NCBI GenBank assembly: GCA_030052745.1
Contig: JANBVO010000068.1
Span: forward strand, 1 to 64,000
From: Pleurostoma richardsiae
Lineage: Eukaryota; Ascomycota; Sordariomycetes; Calosphaeriales; Pleurostomataceae
Length of the DNA stretch: 64,000 nt
Direction: 5' to 3'
This document shows, in pieces, positions 54,654 through 64,000 of this stretch. The position numbers were made by a program, and so were the translations under genes. The notes below the pieces were generated by a model. The model worked only from the letters and a program-made list of their open reading frames with translations, was not told where the DNA came from and ran no database searches. Every line of letters begins with the position of its first letter. The first letter of the stretch is position 1.

Positions 54654-56676
54654 CTAAGACTCCCTGGGTAATGCCAAGATACTCCTCATAATCGATTCCA
54701 GCTTCTTTCGGCAGCTATCGATCATAGACGCTGACCTCCAAGCAATGAAACGGTCAGGGCGTACCAGCACACAGCCGTCTTCTTCAACTTCCCTCCTTTC
54801 CGCCCAAGCAAAGTACACGTCTTCATAGTCCTGCTTCCAACCAATGGAGTAGGACATGATCAGGATACCCAGGGCATCCGAAACTTCTCGGGCAGCATCT
54901 TTCCAGGCTTGTCCCCCGGGCCCTGTAAGAAGACAGAAGCGCCGATGCCCGGCCAGGTCGATGGTTGAGAGCTTCTCGCCTGGGACTCGCGTGTTGAGCC
55001 AAGCGTGGGGGAGTCGGCGGCCAGGGAATGTCGAGATCTGGTGCTCCCGCGTGGCATCTTCTGGGAGAGTCGGCGGGGGCCCCTCGTCGTCCCGGTAAAC
55101 AGCACCAGAGAAGTATCGCTGGTTCATTTCGACGCCCAGGCCGTGGAACTCAGTTGCTGTGTGCTCTATGCCTCTCCTGAATGCCTCTCGTCGCCTGCGC
55201 CCTGCCTGGCCAGGGTCGTCTAATTCCGCCAAGATAACTTTCCGCTTCTCGACATTTGGCTCCAGCATGCCGATCGTCTCGAGCCAAGGTGTATGGTCCC
55301 GCAGGCCCTGGTTCGCTCGAGTGATGACATCCACGCCAACGGGCTGCCTCTCCTTGCTAAAGGAGTCGAGGAGCTTTGGACCCGCCCGCCCGGATAGGAC
55401 ATATGCTATCTTCCATGCGAGGTTGAACGCGTCTTGTATGCACGTGTTAGATCCGAGACCATTGAACGGGGGGTGCCGATGGACAGCATCACCGAGACAG
55501 AACCTGACATGACGCTCGTCAGCAACAATCCCGCAAGAAACATGCCCGGGTGAACGCCCGAGCATGTCACTTACACATTTCCGTCCGAGTAATACTCGGC
55601 AACGATCTCGTTAATCCACCACTTGCTCACGTTCAGAATTTCAACATCGACGGAGTCGTCTCCGATCATCTCCTTGACTCTGGCTAGGTATTCCTCGTCG
55701 GTAGCCTCCATGTCCTTCAGCGTGACATCCGCGCCAGGCGCAGGCAAAAAGATGAACATCCACTCATACCAAGGGCGGACCATCCGGGCGATGAGACCCC
55801 AGCCCCACGGAGGGTGTTCCTTCTCCGGCATGATAACCCAGTGCAGGTTCCCGGTGCGCGTCTTAACAAGGTGCGAGAGATCAGCCCTTACGAGGACATT
55901 CAGCGCAAGCCCCTGACCAGGCTTCTTGATGAGAGGAATCCTGAGTTCTCGGACGACCCGGCTCCGTGCTCCGTCACAGCCAAACACAAACCTAGACTGA
56001 ATCTTATACGACTTGTTCAGGACTTCATCCCGAACCTCGCTGATGATAAGGTGCGAAGAAGGGCGAGTGAAGGTGACAAAGCTCGTGTTAAATCGCAAAG
56101 TCCAGCCAGAGTGGATGGCCCTCCTCGTCAGAATGGGCTCGAGTTCCGTCTGCGGCAGGTCGACGTGGTTGCAGGGGCTGGCCGCGTCATAGTCGCCCTA
56201 CATCGCATTAATGGTCACAAATCCGTCCGGACCTCCGCTTTATACTTGCCTTGCGCTTGGGGTCATTCCCCCAGGAATATATGCGAGCGTATTCTTCGCC
56301 AGCCATGGTGTGGCACCACCTAGTGTGCATCATGTTGTCGCTGTGCGAAGCTGCGCGGACGCAGGGCTCTTCCAGGCCAATGTCTCTTAGGCATTCTATC
56401 ACATGTAGTCAGCAAAGCGGATATGTCCTGAGTTGGCAGGGGCGTACCGAGAGCTGCCATATTCGTGATATGGGCTCTAGGGGTTTCAGCGGTGCCGGGA
56501 GCAGCTGAGATTATTATCCCTGTTCTTCCTAGAGGAAGGTCAGCGACCGATCAATCAAGATTCAAGCACCAATGAGAATTACACGAACCATAAGATGCCA
56601 GGAAGCAGGCCAAAGACGCACCCGCCGGCCCTGCTCCCACTATCAAAAGATCTGTCTTGACGACGTGATCTGCCAT
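54654..56676 (-). CDS. FAD-dependent aromatic monooxygenase (phenol hydroxylase family)
   Basis: Five exons (56676-56589, 56528-56448, 56395-56250, 56197-55575, 55503-54654) encode 595 residues. Landmarks of group A flavoprotein hydroxylases: the Rossmann GxGxxG at the N terminus (LLIVGAGPAGASLA), the DG motif GCDGARSRVVRELRI, the second FAD motif FCLGDAVHRHPPFNGLGSN and the NLAWKIAYVLSG helix after it. The C-terminal thioredoxin-like end is as in phenol 2-monooxygenase and 2,4-dichlorophenol 6-monooxygenase. It should hydroxylate an aromatic ring with NAD(P)H and O2; substrate unknown. Intron 3 (56249-56198) has a GC donor in the context AAG|GCAAGT, the known minor GC-AG type; taking it as coding brings a stop. 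Exon sums are in frame (1788 nt). Confidence 0.9.
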
Positions 56677-57227
56677 TGCTCCCTGACTCTTGGCGTACAA
56701 AATGTTCCATGCTAATTTCAAGACCGCAAAGTGAATAAAAGAGTGCCTGCAAGGTCACCCCCACCCCTTTCCTATCAGTTCACCGCTCCGCTGAGGAGAG
56801 ACTCCCGAAAATCAGCCGAATACCACCCCGAGTTGTAGTCGTTGAACCCGCTCTGGCAACTTACCTAAGGCCTCATGAATATGACTAACCTGTCGATATG
56901 CGTGTTTAGGACACGCCTTCTCCGCACGCTAGCCGAGCAGCTAAGTGGACGACGTTCCGAGAGAGGAGAGGAAGGCTCGGGGAAGGCGGGGAAGGATTCC
57001 CGAACCACTGGCGTTTGGGAACCTCGTCCTAGGAGTAGGTGGATGTTCGACCGGTGTCAACCTAAGTCCGCTCGTGGAAGAATTGCCTGAATTGTTTTCA
57101 GACTGTCACTCACACCTGCCACTGGCTCAGAAGTTGCGGGATATGTGAACGATCCATGAAAGATGGAAATCAGATAGTTTAATAAGACGTGCTTTTCGAC
57201 ATATCCACTGTCCTTACCAATCCCAGC
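56677..57227. other. Intergenic, monooxygenase promoter
   Basis: About 550 bp between the monooxygenase start and the stop of the glycosylase gene. Short open frames only. Confidence 0.5.
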
Positions 57228-58223
57228 TCAGGACTTCAAGTCGACGCTGCGGTCGCATGCTGGTCCCGTCCTCTGCCCTTTCTTGAACGCCTGTCTCAGC
57301 TCACAACTCCCTGTGGTCCTCCCACCAGCTCTACATGCCCCGCAGCCCCGGCCATGAGTCACCATTAGCACATGCAGAGCATACTTGTCCTCATCCGGAA
57401 TGCGCACGTCTAGATGGCGGGCCGTCTCTTCCCTGCCTGCCTTGTCCGGTCGCCAGCCAAGCAGTCCCGAGATGCGGTAGACGTGGGTGTCGACGGCAAA
57501 GCTTTCTCTCCCCAGACAGAACAGCAAGACACAGCTCGCTGTCTTGGGGCCGACTCCCTTGAAGCTCAGCAGCTCCGCCATGGCTTCGTCATTGGCCAGC
57601 CCCCGCAGATGCTCGAGGCTGTACTCCCCGAAACGCTCATGCACCTGCACCAGGATTTGCATGATAACTCGGGACTTGACCTTGCTCAGGCCGCCGCATG
57701 CGATCGCCTCCTGGAGCTTCTCGACACCGCCGGCCACGATGGCCTCCCAGTGGTCGCTGCGGCCGTAGGTGGCATCCATTGATCGCTTCGCCCGCGAGCT
57801 GTTGGCGTCACTGGTGTTCTGGCTCAGGATCGTCCGGACCAAAGAGTCGACCACCGACGGTGAGTCGCCGCATCCTGCGCGGGTGGTAGAGGCGGTGACA
57901 GTGGCCGGGCGGTTCCTTGTGCCGTGTAGAGAAGACAGAATGCGCAGCGCGAGTTTGCACTCGGCAGGGGTGGGCCGTAGAAAGTCGGGGAAGGGAGACG
58001 ATGCCGCATACTGACTGTAGGCCGCAAGCTTCCGTGATTGAAGGTTCGGAGTTGAAACATCTCCGACAGTCTTAACAGAATAGGGGGGAGCTGAGGATAG
58101 GTTGTCCAACACATCGGAAAGCGCCTTACTGGCCTCGGTCTTGATTCTCTTTGGCGTTGTTGCCGTGCGCCCATGTGTCCCGATCTCTGCCGTCGCTGTT
58201 CGCTTCCTCTGCCGCATATTCAT
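57228..58223 (-). CDS. Endonuclease III-like DNA glycosylase (HhH-GPD)
   Basis: A single-exon gene of 331 residues. A basic, possibly nuclear N terminus (MNMRQRKRTATAE, then TPKRIKTE) precedes the HhH-GPD domain (~85-300): VVDSLVRTILSQNTSDANS, the helix-hairpin-helix SFKGVGPKTASCVL with catalytic Lys227 (Lys120 in E. coli Nth), and FAVDTHVYRISGLLGW with catalytic Asp245 (Asp138). The enzyme excises damaged pyrimidines in base-excision repair. The usual C-x6-C-x2-C-x5-C iron-sulfur site is altered: a His (290) stands near the first position, Cys294 and Cys297 are kept, and Cys306 follows after eight residues. So cluster binding is uncertain. ATGs at codons 1 and 3 are both possible starts. Confidence 0.9.
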   Translation of the reverse strand: MNMRQRKRTATAEIGTHGRTATTPKRIKTEASKALSDVLDNLSSAPPYSVKTVGDVSTPNLQSRKLAAYSQYAASSPFPDFLRPTPAECKLALRILSSLHGTRNRPATVTASTTRAGCGDSPSVVDSLVRTILSQNTSDANSSRAKRSMDATYGRSDHWEAIVAGGVEKLQEAIACGGLSKVKSRVIMQILVQVHERFGEYSLEHLRGLANDEAMAELLSFKGVGPKTASCVLLFCLGRESFAVDTHVYRISGLLGWRPDKAGREETARHLDVRIPDEDKYALHVLMVTHGRGCGACRAGGRTTGSCELRQAFKKGQRTGPACDRSVDLKS

Positions 58224-59423
58224 GTTCGGTGCGGGCAGCTATGCCACATGAAGATGGCTGTAGATACGCTGATTCTGTGATCCTGTGATACACACCTGCT
58301 CGTGTTTATTTAGTCTGTGCCTGTACGGAGCACTGTAGTGGTGTGAACGAGTGGGAGCTGGCGGTGACGTCAGTACAGCAACGAAATCCGACGCCTGGGA
58401 CGCGGCCCCACACGGACGGCCCGGGCATCAGCACGTTCCCTCCATTTGCTCGGTAGGTAGGTAGGTACCTAGAATACAGTCTGTACTTACCCTTACACTA
58501 CCTTCATGTGGCCGGACGGAGATCATCTTTCCCCCCCTCCCCAAGTGTCCGTACCCCCTGGCTTTGGCCACAGTTTTTGCTCCTACCTGACTTCAGATTT
58601 CAGGTTGTCATACTGGCAGTTGTGTCGATGCAGGGCTCAAGAACTCGAGGAGATGCGGTGCTCAGGTTACGATCCGGTTGCATCATCAGATTGGAATCCT
58701 AGTCTCACCTACGGTGGCGCTCATCAGTTCGTACCTACGTCTACGTGTCCTCGAATTCTCCAGTGTCAGTGGAGCTGGGCCTGTGGCCAGAGGCTATGCA
58801 CGCCAACGTATCTGCTTCCCGGTCTGAGGACATTGACTTGTGAGACCCCGACCGTAGAGGACATGACGTCGGGCGGGGTGGGAACACTGTGCCTGTGGTA
58901 GTTCAAAAGCCACTGGAGGTTGCCTGTTGGTGACACGTCTTTTACCTTCTAGAGAGTCTCAATCTTCACCACCAACGTGAAGAGGCTAGATCTCGCAATC
59001 TGTGTTCCCGCGCGTCTCGTTTAGCCCTGCCAAGCCTGGGGAAGCTCGCGCGACTCAGGGGCCGTCCGCTCTAACGCAGACCTTTGTGTTCTTTCAGTGG
59101 GCGTGAGCGTCATCGCTGAGGCTGCTTCAGGCGCATTAGCGGCCAATAGGGGTGGGTTGATGGCGGCCTCATATCGTCACCATTCATGCCGTCGTCATCC
59201 CCCGCCTCTGTCTGGCCGGATCGGCGCTGCATAAAGAACTTGGCGGGCCCGAGAACCGACCCTGATTGATGGTCGGCAATGTTGCAGGCGCTCAAAGTGC
59301 TCAAAAAGGCCGTGTCGCAGCCTGTTCCCGCAATCAGCCAGTCTTAATTCCGTCCTCCCCCTGCTCGCTGAGGCGCATATGTGAGGATCTCCCAAGAGTA
59401 CAGCCCTGGGTGTTTCCACAAAG
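58224..59423. other. Divergent intergenic region
   Basis: About 1.2 kb between the glycosylase and PIN-like carrier starts. It contains a TAGGTAGGTAGGTACCTA palindrome near 58454-58470. No gene was seen; both promoters must lie here. Confidence 0.5.
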
Positions 59424-60827
59424 ATGAGCGGCGCGACCGGTTTACTCGAGTCCTTCCTGGGCGCCATCCAGGCCAGCCTGTCCGTCCTGCTCGTCATGTT
59501 TTACGGCGGCATCGCGGCCTGGCTCGGCATCCTCGATCCGTCCAACACCAAGCCTGTTTCCAAGGTCTGCGTCCGGATGTTCCTGCCCGCCCTGCTCATC
59601 ACCAAGATCGGCTCCCAGCTGGAAGCCGGCTCTGGCACCCGCTACCTCGTCGTGGTCCTCTGGTCTGTCGCCTGCCACCTGCTCTCCTTCATCATCGGTT
59701 TCGTCGCGCACTACATGCTGCGCACGCCCGACTGGACCTCTGTGGCGCTCATGTTCAATAACACCACCAGCTACCCGCTGCTGCTGATTGAGTCACTGGA
59801 GCAGACCGGCATCCTCCAGGCACTCATTATTGGCGACGAGTCGGGCTCTGATGCTGTGGAGCGCGCAACGTCTTACTTCCTCGTCTTTGCGACCATTTCC
59901 AACTGTCTGACCTTTGCAGTCGGGCCGCGACTGGTGGACTCGGAGCACGGTCCCGAGCAGGAAGAGTCCGACGACGATGAGGAGGGCGACGGCTGGAACG
60001 GCAACCAGCAAGGCGACGAGAATGACGAGGAACGGGCCCTAAGTGAGCGGACCTCACTGATGCGCAGACACTCTACATCGTACACGTTCTTCCCCTCGAG
60101 TCATAAGAGAGCTGAGCTCGCCGCGAGGGCAGAGGATATGAAGCGACGCGCCAAGATCGTGCCTCGAAGGTACTGGAAGAGCCTGAGCCCACGCACAAAG
60201 TGGTGGTTGATCCTGGTCTCTGACTTCTTCAATGCCCCTTTGTTGGGCGCGATGCTCGGCGCCGTCATCGGATTGACGCCACCCCTGCACCGGGCATTCT
60301 TCAGTGACAGCCAGGATGGCGGCATCTTCAGCGCATGGCTGACTGCCTCGCTCAAGAACATCGGCAAGCTGTTCGTGCCGCTCCCGGTTATCATTGCCGG
60401 CGTCTCGCTGTTCGCCTCTATCCGCGATGCGAGACGGAACCACGACCCTATCAGCAAGCTTCCCTGGGGCCCCATATCGTTCATCCTTGCGTTTCGTTTC
60501 ATCGTTTGGCCTGTCGCTTCTATCGCCTTGGTGTACCTTCTTGCCTCTAAGACAAATGTTCTCGGCGATGATCCCATACTGTGGTTTACCATGATGCTCA
60601 TGCCAACTGGACCTCCCGCGACAAGGTTGGTCGCCATGGTCCAGGTTAGCAGTGGCGGCGATGAGGATGACGAAGCCATCATCTCCAAGTTGCTTACCGT
60701 GAGTCTAAGTTCTTCAAAAGGAGATTATATCGGATCTCTAACTAATGTCTAGATATCCTATCTCATTTCCCCGGTTTTATCACTCGCTGTCGTCGGTAGC
60801 CTACGGGCCAGTGAATCCGCCTTCTGA
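59424..60827 (+). CDS. PIN-like/auxin-efflux-carrier family membrane protein
   Basis: Two exons (59424-60698, 60753-60827) encode 449 residues. Hydrophobic helices at both ends flank a hydrophilic, acidic loop (EQEESDDDEEGDG), as in fungal membrane-transport (PF03547) proteins such as yeast Ecm3. N-terminal helices include ASLSVLLVMFYGGIAAWLGI and LVVVLWSVACHLLSFIIGFV, with the NNTTSYPLLLIESL signature. The C-terminal set has NAPLLGAMLGAVIGL, LFVPLPVIIAGVSLFA and MMLMPTGPPATRL. The last exon adds ISYLISPVLSLAVVGSLRAS, completing the last helix; without it the protein would end inside a helix. The substrate of fungal members is not known; a small organic anion is likely. Confidence 0.87.
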
Positions 60828-62090
60828 TGAGGGTCCTCCGTGTGCGGCCGGGAACCTCCGGATGGGCATAACATTCGAAGATGCTAAAAGCTGTTTTGTA
60901 GCTAGGTTACGGAGTTGTGTAGCAACGCGGAGATTTAGCCATCTAAGGTTCCGGGTCTACGCACACGTATTCACGTGCATATCGCCGTATCGTAACGCTG
61001 GGTGACCCTCCTCGCCTCCATCTCGTACTTGACCCAGCACTACTTCTCAGGAGCCTCCGTCAACCTCTGTGTGTCTACTACAACGGATTATCGTCCACAG
61101 AACCGCGGCAACCAATCAGTCACTGAATATTATCTCTCCCTTTTTAGGTAATTTAGGTGAGGAGCAACTACTCTTCGTCGTCGTTTGCTTCACTCCGGGA
61201 CCAGGTAAGTCGTCAGTGTGGCCTAAGCCGGGAGAGCCTAAACTACTTTTCATGAAGCCATCAAGCAGATCGCTAGCACAGAAAACAGGGTCAACAGCAG
61301 CATCGAGTCTTTTAGCCCAGGCTTCTCCGCAGGGAGGGCTCCCCCTCGAGAGCCACCCCTACATAACCCCTATGTTACTCAGGAGCAAGGAGTTTCTACT
61401 GGGCTATGGACCACAGGCATCACATCTAGCGAGATGGTAAAATCTCTCTAGATGGTGGGAGGAACCGAAAGCACTCCTAGAAGATCCAAGACGTATGCCA
61501 TCTCTGCGGCAGCTAGTGTGATCGGTACGCACTGCAGCCAGAGAGACGCTGGAGTCAGAAGCAGGCTATTATCAAGACGCCGTTTTCCCCTCTCGATTCA
61601 TGGTATAATTGACAACACCTCTCGCCTTTTGTACATGCGCGTCCCAGTCGGGTCCAGTCTAGTCGTCGGAGCCTGAGCTGGTCGCGTCTGGCCTAGCCTT
61701 AGCCATACACTCTGGTGCTACATGCAAGAACAGGGAGAGAAGCACCGCCGCGTGTCTGCCCCGCCAGCGCATGCGGATACTCAAGTGGCCTCTCCCCCGG
61801 ACATCTACTGGACGATTGGCCTCGACGTCGAAATGGAAGTGCTGCCCTTCAGCAGCAGGCCACGAACGCAAACAACTGCGACCGGCGTCGGATGTACTCT
61901 GAAGTCTGTGAGCAACCGGCACAAGGCAGAAATCTTCACTGCCATCGTCACAACGTCGTCTAAGGTCCCAAAACGAATGGTCAGAGGGGCATGCCATAAG
62001 AAACAGCACCAGCTCCGTCAATCCACATAAACCGGTCCCGTAAACCATTTGTAGTTCGCCTGCGCAGGAGTTCAGCCACTGCGTGCCTGA
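60828..62090. other. Convergent intergenic region
   Basis: About 1.26 kb between the PIN-like carrier stop and the striatin stop. Frames at 61069-61440 and 61452-61676 follow each other, and the translation near the break (TTGITSSEMVKSL, then RWWEEPKALLEDP in a shifted frame) is mildly protein-like. No family is recognised. It could be a decayed short gene or long 3' UTRs. Confidence 0.4.
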
Positions 62091-64000
62091 CTACCTCGTA
62101 AACACCTTCACCACGCCGTCGCCTCCACCACTAACGATCCACCGGCCATCCTGGCTCCAGACGACGGAGCACACCCCCTCACCCCGCATGATGCGGTGGA
62201 AGGTGATCTCCTGCGTGCAGGAACGCTTCTCAAGGCTCCAGAATCGGAGCGATGCGTCGTGGCCGGCACTAACGAGCTCCCGTCCATCGGGAGAAAGTGA
62301 CAACGAGGATATCGCGGCCGGGTGAGCGAGCATGTTGTATGTGCATTGACCTACGATCACGTCAATATCATGAAGTGAAGTGAATGTCGGAAAGGGGGAC
62401 TGGTGGACCCAGAACTTACCGCTGTTCGCGTCGAAGAACCTAATGAAGCGATCCTCATGCCCGGAGATAATCACGCCTTCCACACCGCTACCAGCCATCG
62501 CCCTCCCTCCGCCCGTTGGTCCACCACCAGCATCATCCTCGCCCAGGCCACCTTGGTGTGGTGACTGGTCTAAGCCGACAGTTGTTGCAACGATTGCATT
62601 GACGCCAGTGTACACCGTCCCGTCATAAGTCTCCAAGCTGGCCATGCTGCCAATCTCTTCGCCAGTCCTCGTATCATAGACAATGATTGCGGCATCGGAG
62701 TAAGAGACGACGAACGACTCGCCTGAGGGACTTAACGCGGTAATGCAGGTGGGCGAGGCGTCTGAGTTTGGGCGGGATATGGAGTGAACAAGAGTGTGAT
62801 GGAACGGGCTGTTAGATGCCATGTTGGGCTGGGGGCTACTGGGGAATGCCGATCCGGAGCTCATGCTGTTACCACGCACCCGACCGCTTCCGCCCTTGCG
62901 GCCTCCTGCCCCAGATGCAGGCTGCGGGCTAGTCAGTTGAGGTGGCGCACTGACTGCCCATATGCGGACAGTGCCGTCCGCCGCTCCGGATGCTAGCAAT
63001 ATACGGTCCGGACTGCCGTAGGGGTTCGGCTGACCAAAGAGCGAGCCGAGAGTGGCGGGAAGGACACACAGCGCCCACACAGCATCGGTATGCCCGTCGA
63101 GGGTAGCCTTAGGGTCAACACGACCACGCTCCCATACCCGGATCGCGGCATCCTGACCCCCTGAGAATATCCAGCCATCGCCTTGTGCCCGGCCACCGGT
63201 CGAGAAGTTCGGCGCCGGGGACCAGGATGCCAGGCAAAGCACTGCGCCTGTATGCCCACGGTGCGTAAAGTCGGCCTGCACATCTAGGTCAGAACCAGAC
63301 GCCGTTGCGCCGTTGGTGGTGCTGTGGACACTGTGGCTGGTGCGAGGAATGTGGAAGCGCTTGATGAGGCCATCATCCCCGGCTGTGCAGATCTCGGGCT
63401 CGCCTGGGCTGCCGCCGCCGGAGAAGATCACACTCCGTACGGTGTCGAGATGACCGCGGAGCCCAAATCGCAGCTTGAAGTTTCCACTCTCCGCCTTTTG
63501 CAGAAGCGCATTCAGAGTCAGTTCCTGTTCCGCACTTCTCCGTCTGGAGGCGGAGCTTCTCCGGCGATGAGACGGCCCTAGACGGGTTGTTGGGGACTTT
63601 GGCAAATTCTCGGCGGGCGGAAAGACGTCGGTGTCGGGCCTGTTCGAGGATTGCTGCAGCTGCTGTGCAGCCGTCGCTGGATCCGGAAACGAACCCTCAT
63701 CGAAGTCCCAACCGTTCGGGTCCACCGGATCTCTCTTGCCTAGTACCTCACCAACCCCTTCTATCCGTGGCGGAGCTTTACCGCTCTGATGCCCCTCCGG
63801 CGCGACACCGTCGATCATGCGGCTTGTCACAGATATTGTTGCGGGCCATTCGGTAGTGGTAGGCTCGTGCCCCTCGCCGGGGCGAGCCATGGCGCTCGCG
63901 TGTAGATCAGGGTTTTTGACGGCGTAGTTGCTCGCCGCGGCTGGTTGTGCAGGTCCTGGGTGATGGTTCGGTGCAGAAGCCTGGCGCGAATTTGCTTCTC
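62091..64000 (-). CDS. pro11: Striatin/PRO11 homologue, 3' part (runs off the window)
   Basis: The frame is open to the window edge, so the 5' end is missing. About 610 residues are covered. A disordered stretch with DGWDF-like [15 protein letters not shown] and a Ser/Arg segment ([13 protein letters not shown]) leads to the WD40 propeller: [78 protein letters not shown], and the last blades [25 protein letters not shown] and [15 protein letters not shown] 69-nt intron (62419-62351, GTAAGT...GTAG) is a multiple of three with no stop, but removing it restores the family [13 protein letters not shown] join. Striatins are scaffold subunits of STRIPAK; PRO11 in Sordaria is needed for sexual development and hyphal fusion. 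N-terminal caveolin-binding and coiled-coil parts would lie beyond 64000. Confidence 0.92.
   Translation of the reverse strand, partial: EANSRQASAPNHHPGPAQPAAASNYAVKNPDLHASAMARPGEGHEPTTTEWPATISVTSRMIDGVAPEGHQSGKAPPRIEGVGEVLGKRDPVDPNGWDFDEGSFPDPATAAQQLQQSSNRPDTDVFPPAENLPKSPTTRLGPSHRRRSSASRRRSAEQELTLNALLQKAESGNFKLRFGLRGHLDTVRSVIFSGGGSPGEPEICTAGDDGLIKRFHIPRTSHSVHSTTNGATASGSDLDVQADFTHRGHTGAVLCLASWSPAPNFSTGGRAQGDGWIFSGGQDAAIRVWERGRVDPKATLDGHTDAVWALCVLPATLGSLFGQPNPYGSPDRILLASGAADGTVRIWAVSAPPQLTSPQPASGAGGRKGGSGRVRGNSMSSGSAFPSSPQPNMASNSPFHHTLVHSISRPNSDASPTCITALSPSGESFVVSYSDAAIIVYDTRTGEEIGSMASLETYDGTVYTGVNAIVATTVGLDQSPHQGGLGEDDAGGGPTGGGRAMAGSGVEGVIISGHEDRFIRFFDANSGKFWVHQSPFPTFTSLHDIDVIVGQCTYNMLAHPAAISSLSLSPDGRELVSAGHDASLRFWSLEKRSCTQEITFHRIMRGEGVCSVVWSQDGRWIVSGGGDGVVKVFTR

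Noticed and set aside
61069-61676. Two adjacent plus-strand frames near the striatin stop
   Set aside because: Weakly protein-like but no family, no convincing start and no splice model; kept only as a note on the intergenic region.

Overview
The window looks like nuclear DNA of a filamentous ascomycete (Pezizomycotina, probably a Sordariomycete). Most genes have several exons split by 50-110 nt GT-AG introns. Typical fungal families are present: a CBM1-bearing swollenin, a Zn2Cys6 regulator, a PRO11-type striatin, ACR3, a xi-class GST and H2A.Z. Intergenic DNA carries short TAGGTACCTA-like palindromes. Exon models were built by hand from splice signals, reading-frame continuity and remembered family consensus. 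In every multi-exon model the exon lengths sum to whole codons. No alignment was run, and species cannot be fixed.

Layout. 0.6-10.8 kb holds four minus-strand genes: a secreted amidase-signature protein, a Na+/phosphate (PiT) permease with CACGTG boxes upstream, a swollenin, and a tandem-EthD/alpha-beta hydrolase fusion. 13.8-16.5 kb holds an unrecognised plus-strand gene with a possible nuclease-like motif. 17.0-22.5 kb holds a four-domain urea-carboxylase-like protein (biotin carboxylase, KipA, KipI, biotin carrier) next to a LamB/YcsF (PxpA-like) gene. Together they contain every domain type of the bacterial pxpABC 5-oxoprolinase plus biotin carboxylase parts. 24.4-26.5 kb holds an RRM/R3H RNA-binding protein with a (CGG)n tract by its start, followed by a nearly 6 kb gene desert. 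32.4-41.8 kb holds a second alpha/beta hydrolase, a zinc-ribbon acidic protein, histone H2A.Z, a secreted cyanovirin-N-type lectin, a broken SGNH/GDSL esterase and a small cysteine-containing secreted protein.

42.5-64 kb is gene-dense: an ADP-ribosylglycohydrolase, a xi-class glutathione transferase (glutathionyl-hydroquinone reductase), an unknown membrane protein, a Zn2Cys6 factor whose DNA-binding domain uses a 15-nt micro-exon, ACR3 arsenite efflux, a bZIP factor with a cysteine-rich tail, an intron-bearing tRNA-Ile, a FAD phenol-hydroxylase-type monooxygenase with a GC-AG intron, an endonuclease III-like glycosylase, a PIN-like carrier, and the 3' part of striatin running off the end.

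Genes that may work together: the urea-carboxylase-like protein with the LamB/YcsF protein (oxoproline, urea or another amide-type substrate); ACR3 with one or both flanking regulators (arsenic response); and, more loosely, the FAD monooxygenase, GST and enol-lactonase-like hydrolases, which are all enzyme types seen in aromatic compound handling. No complete mobile element, CRISPR array or rRNA gene was seen.
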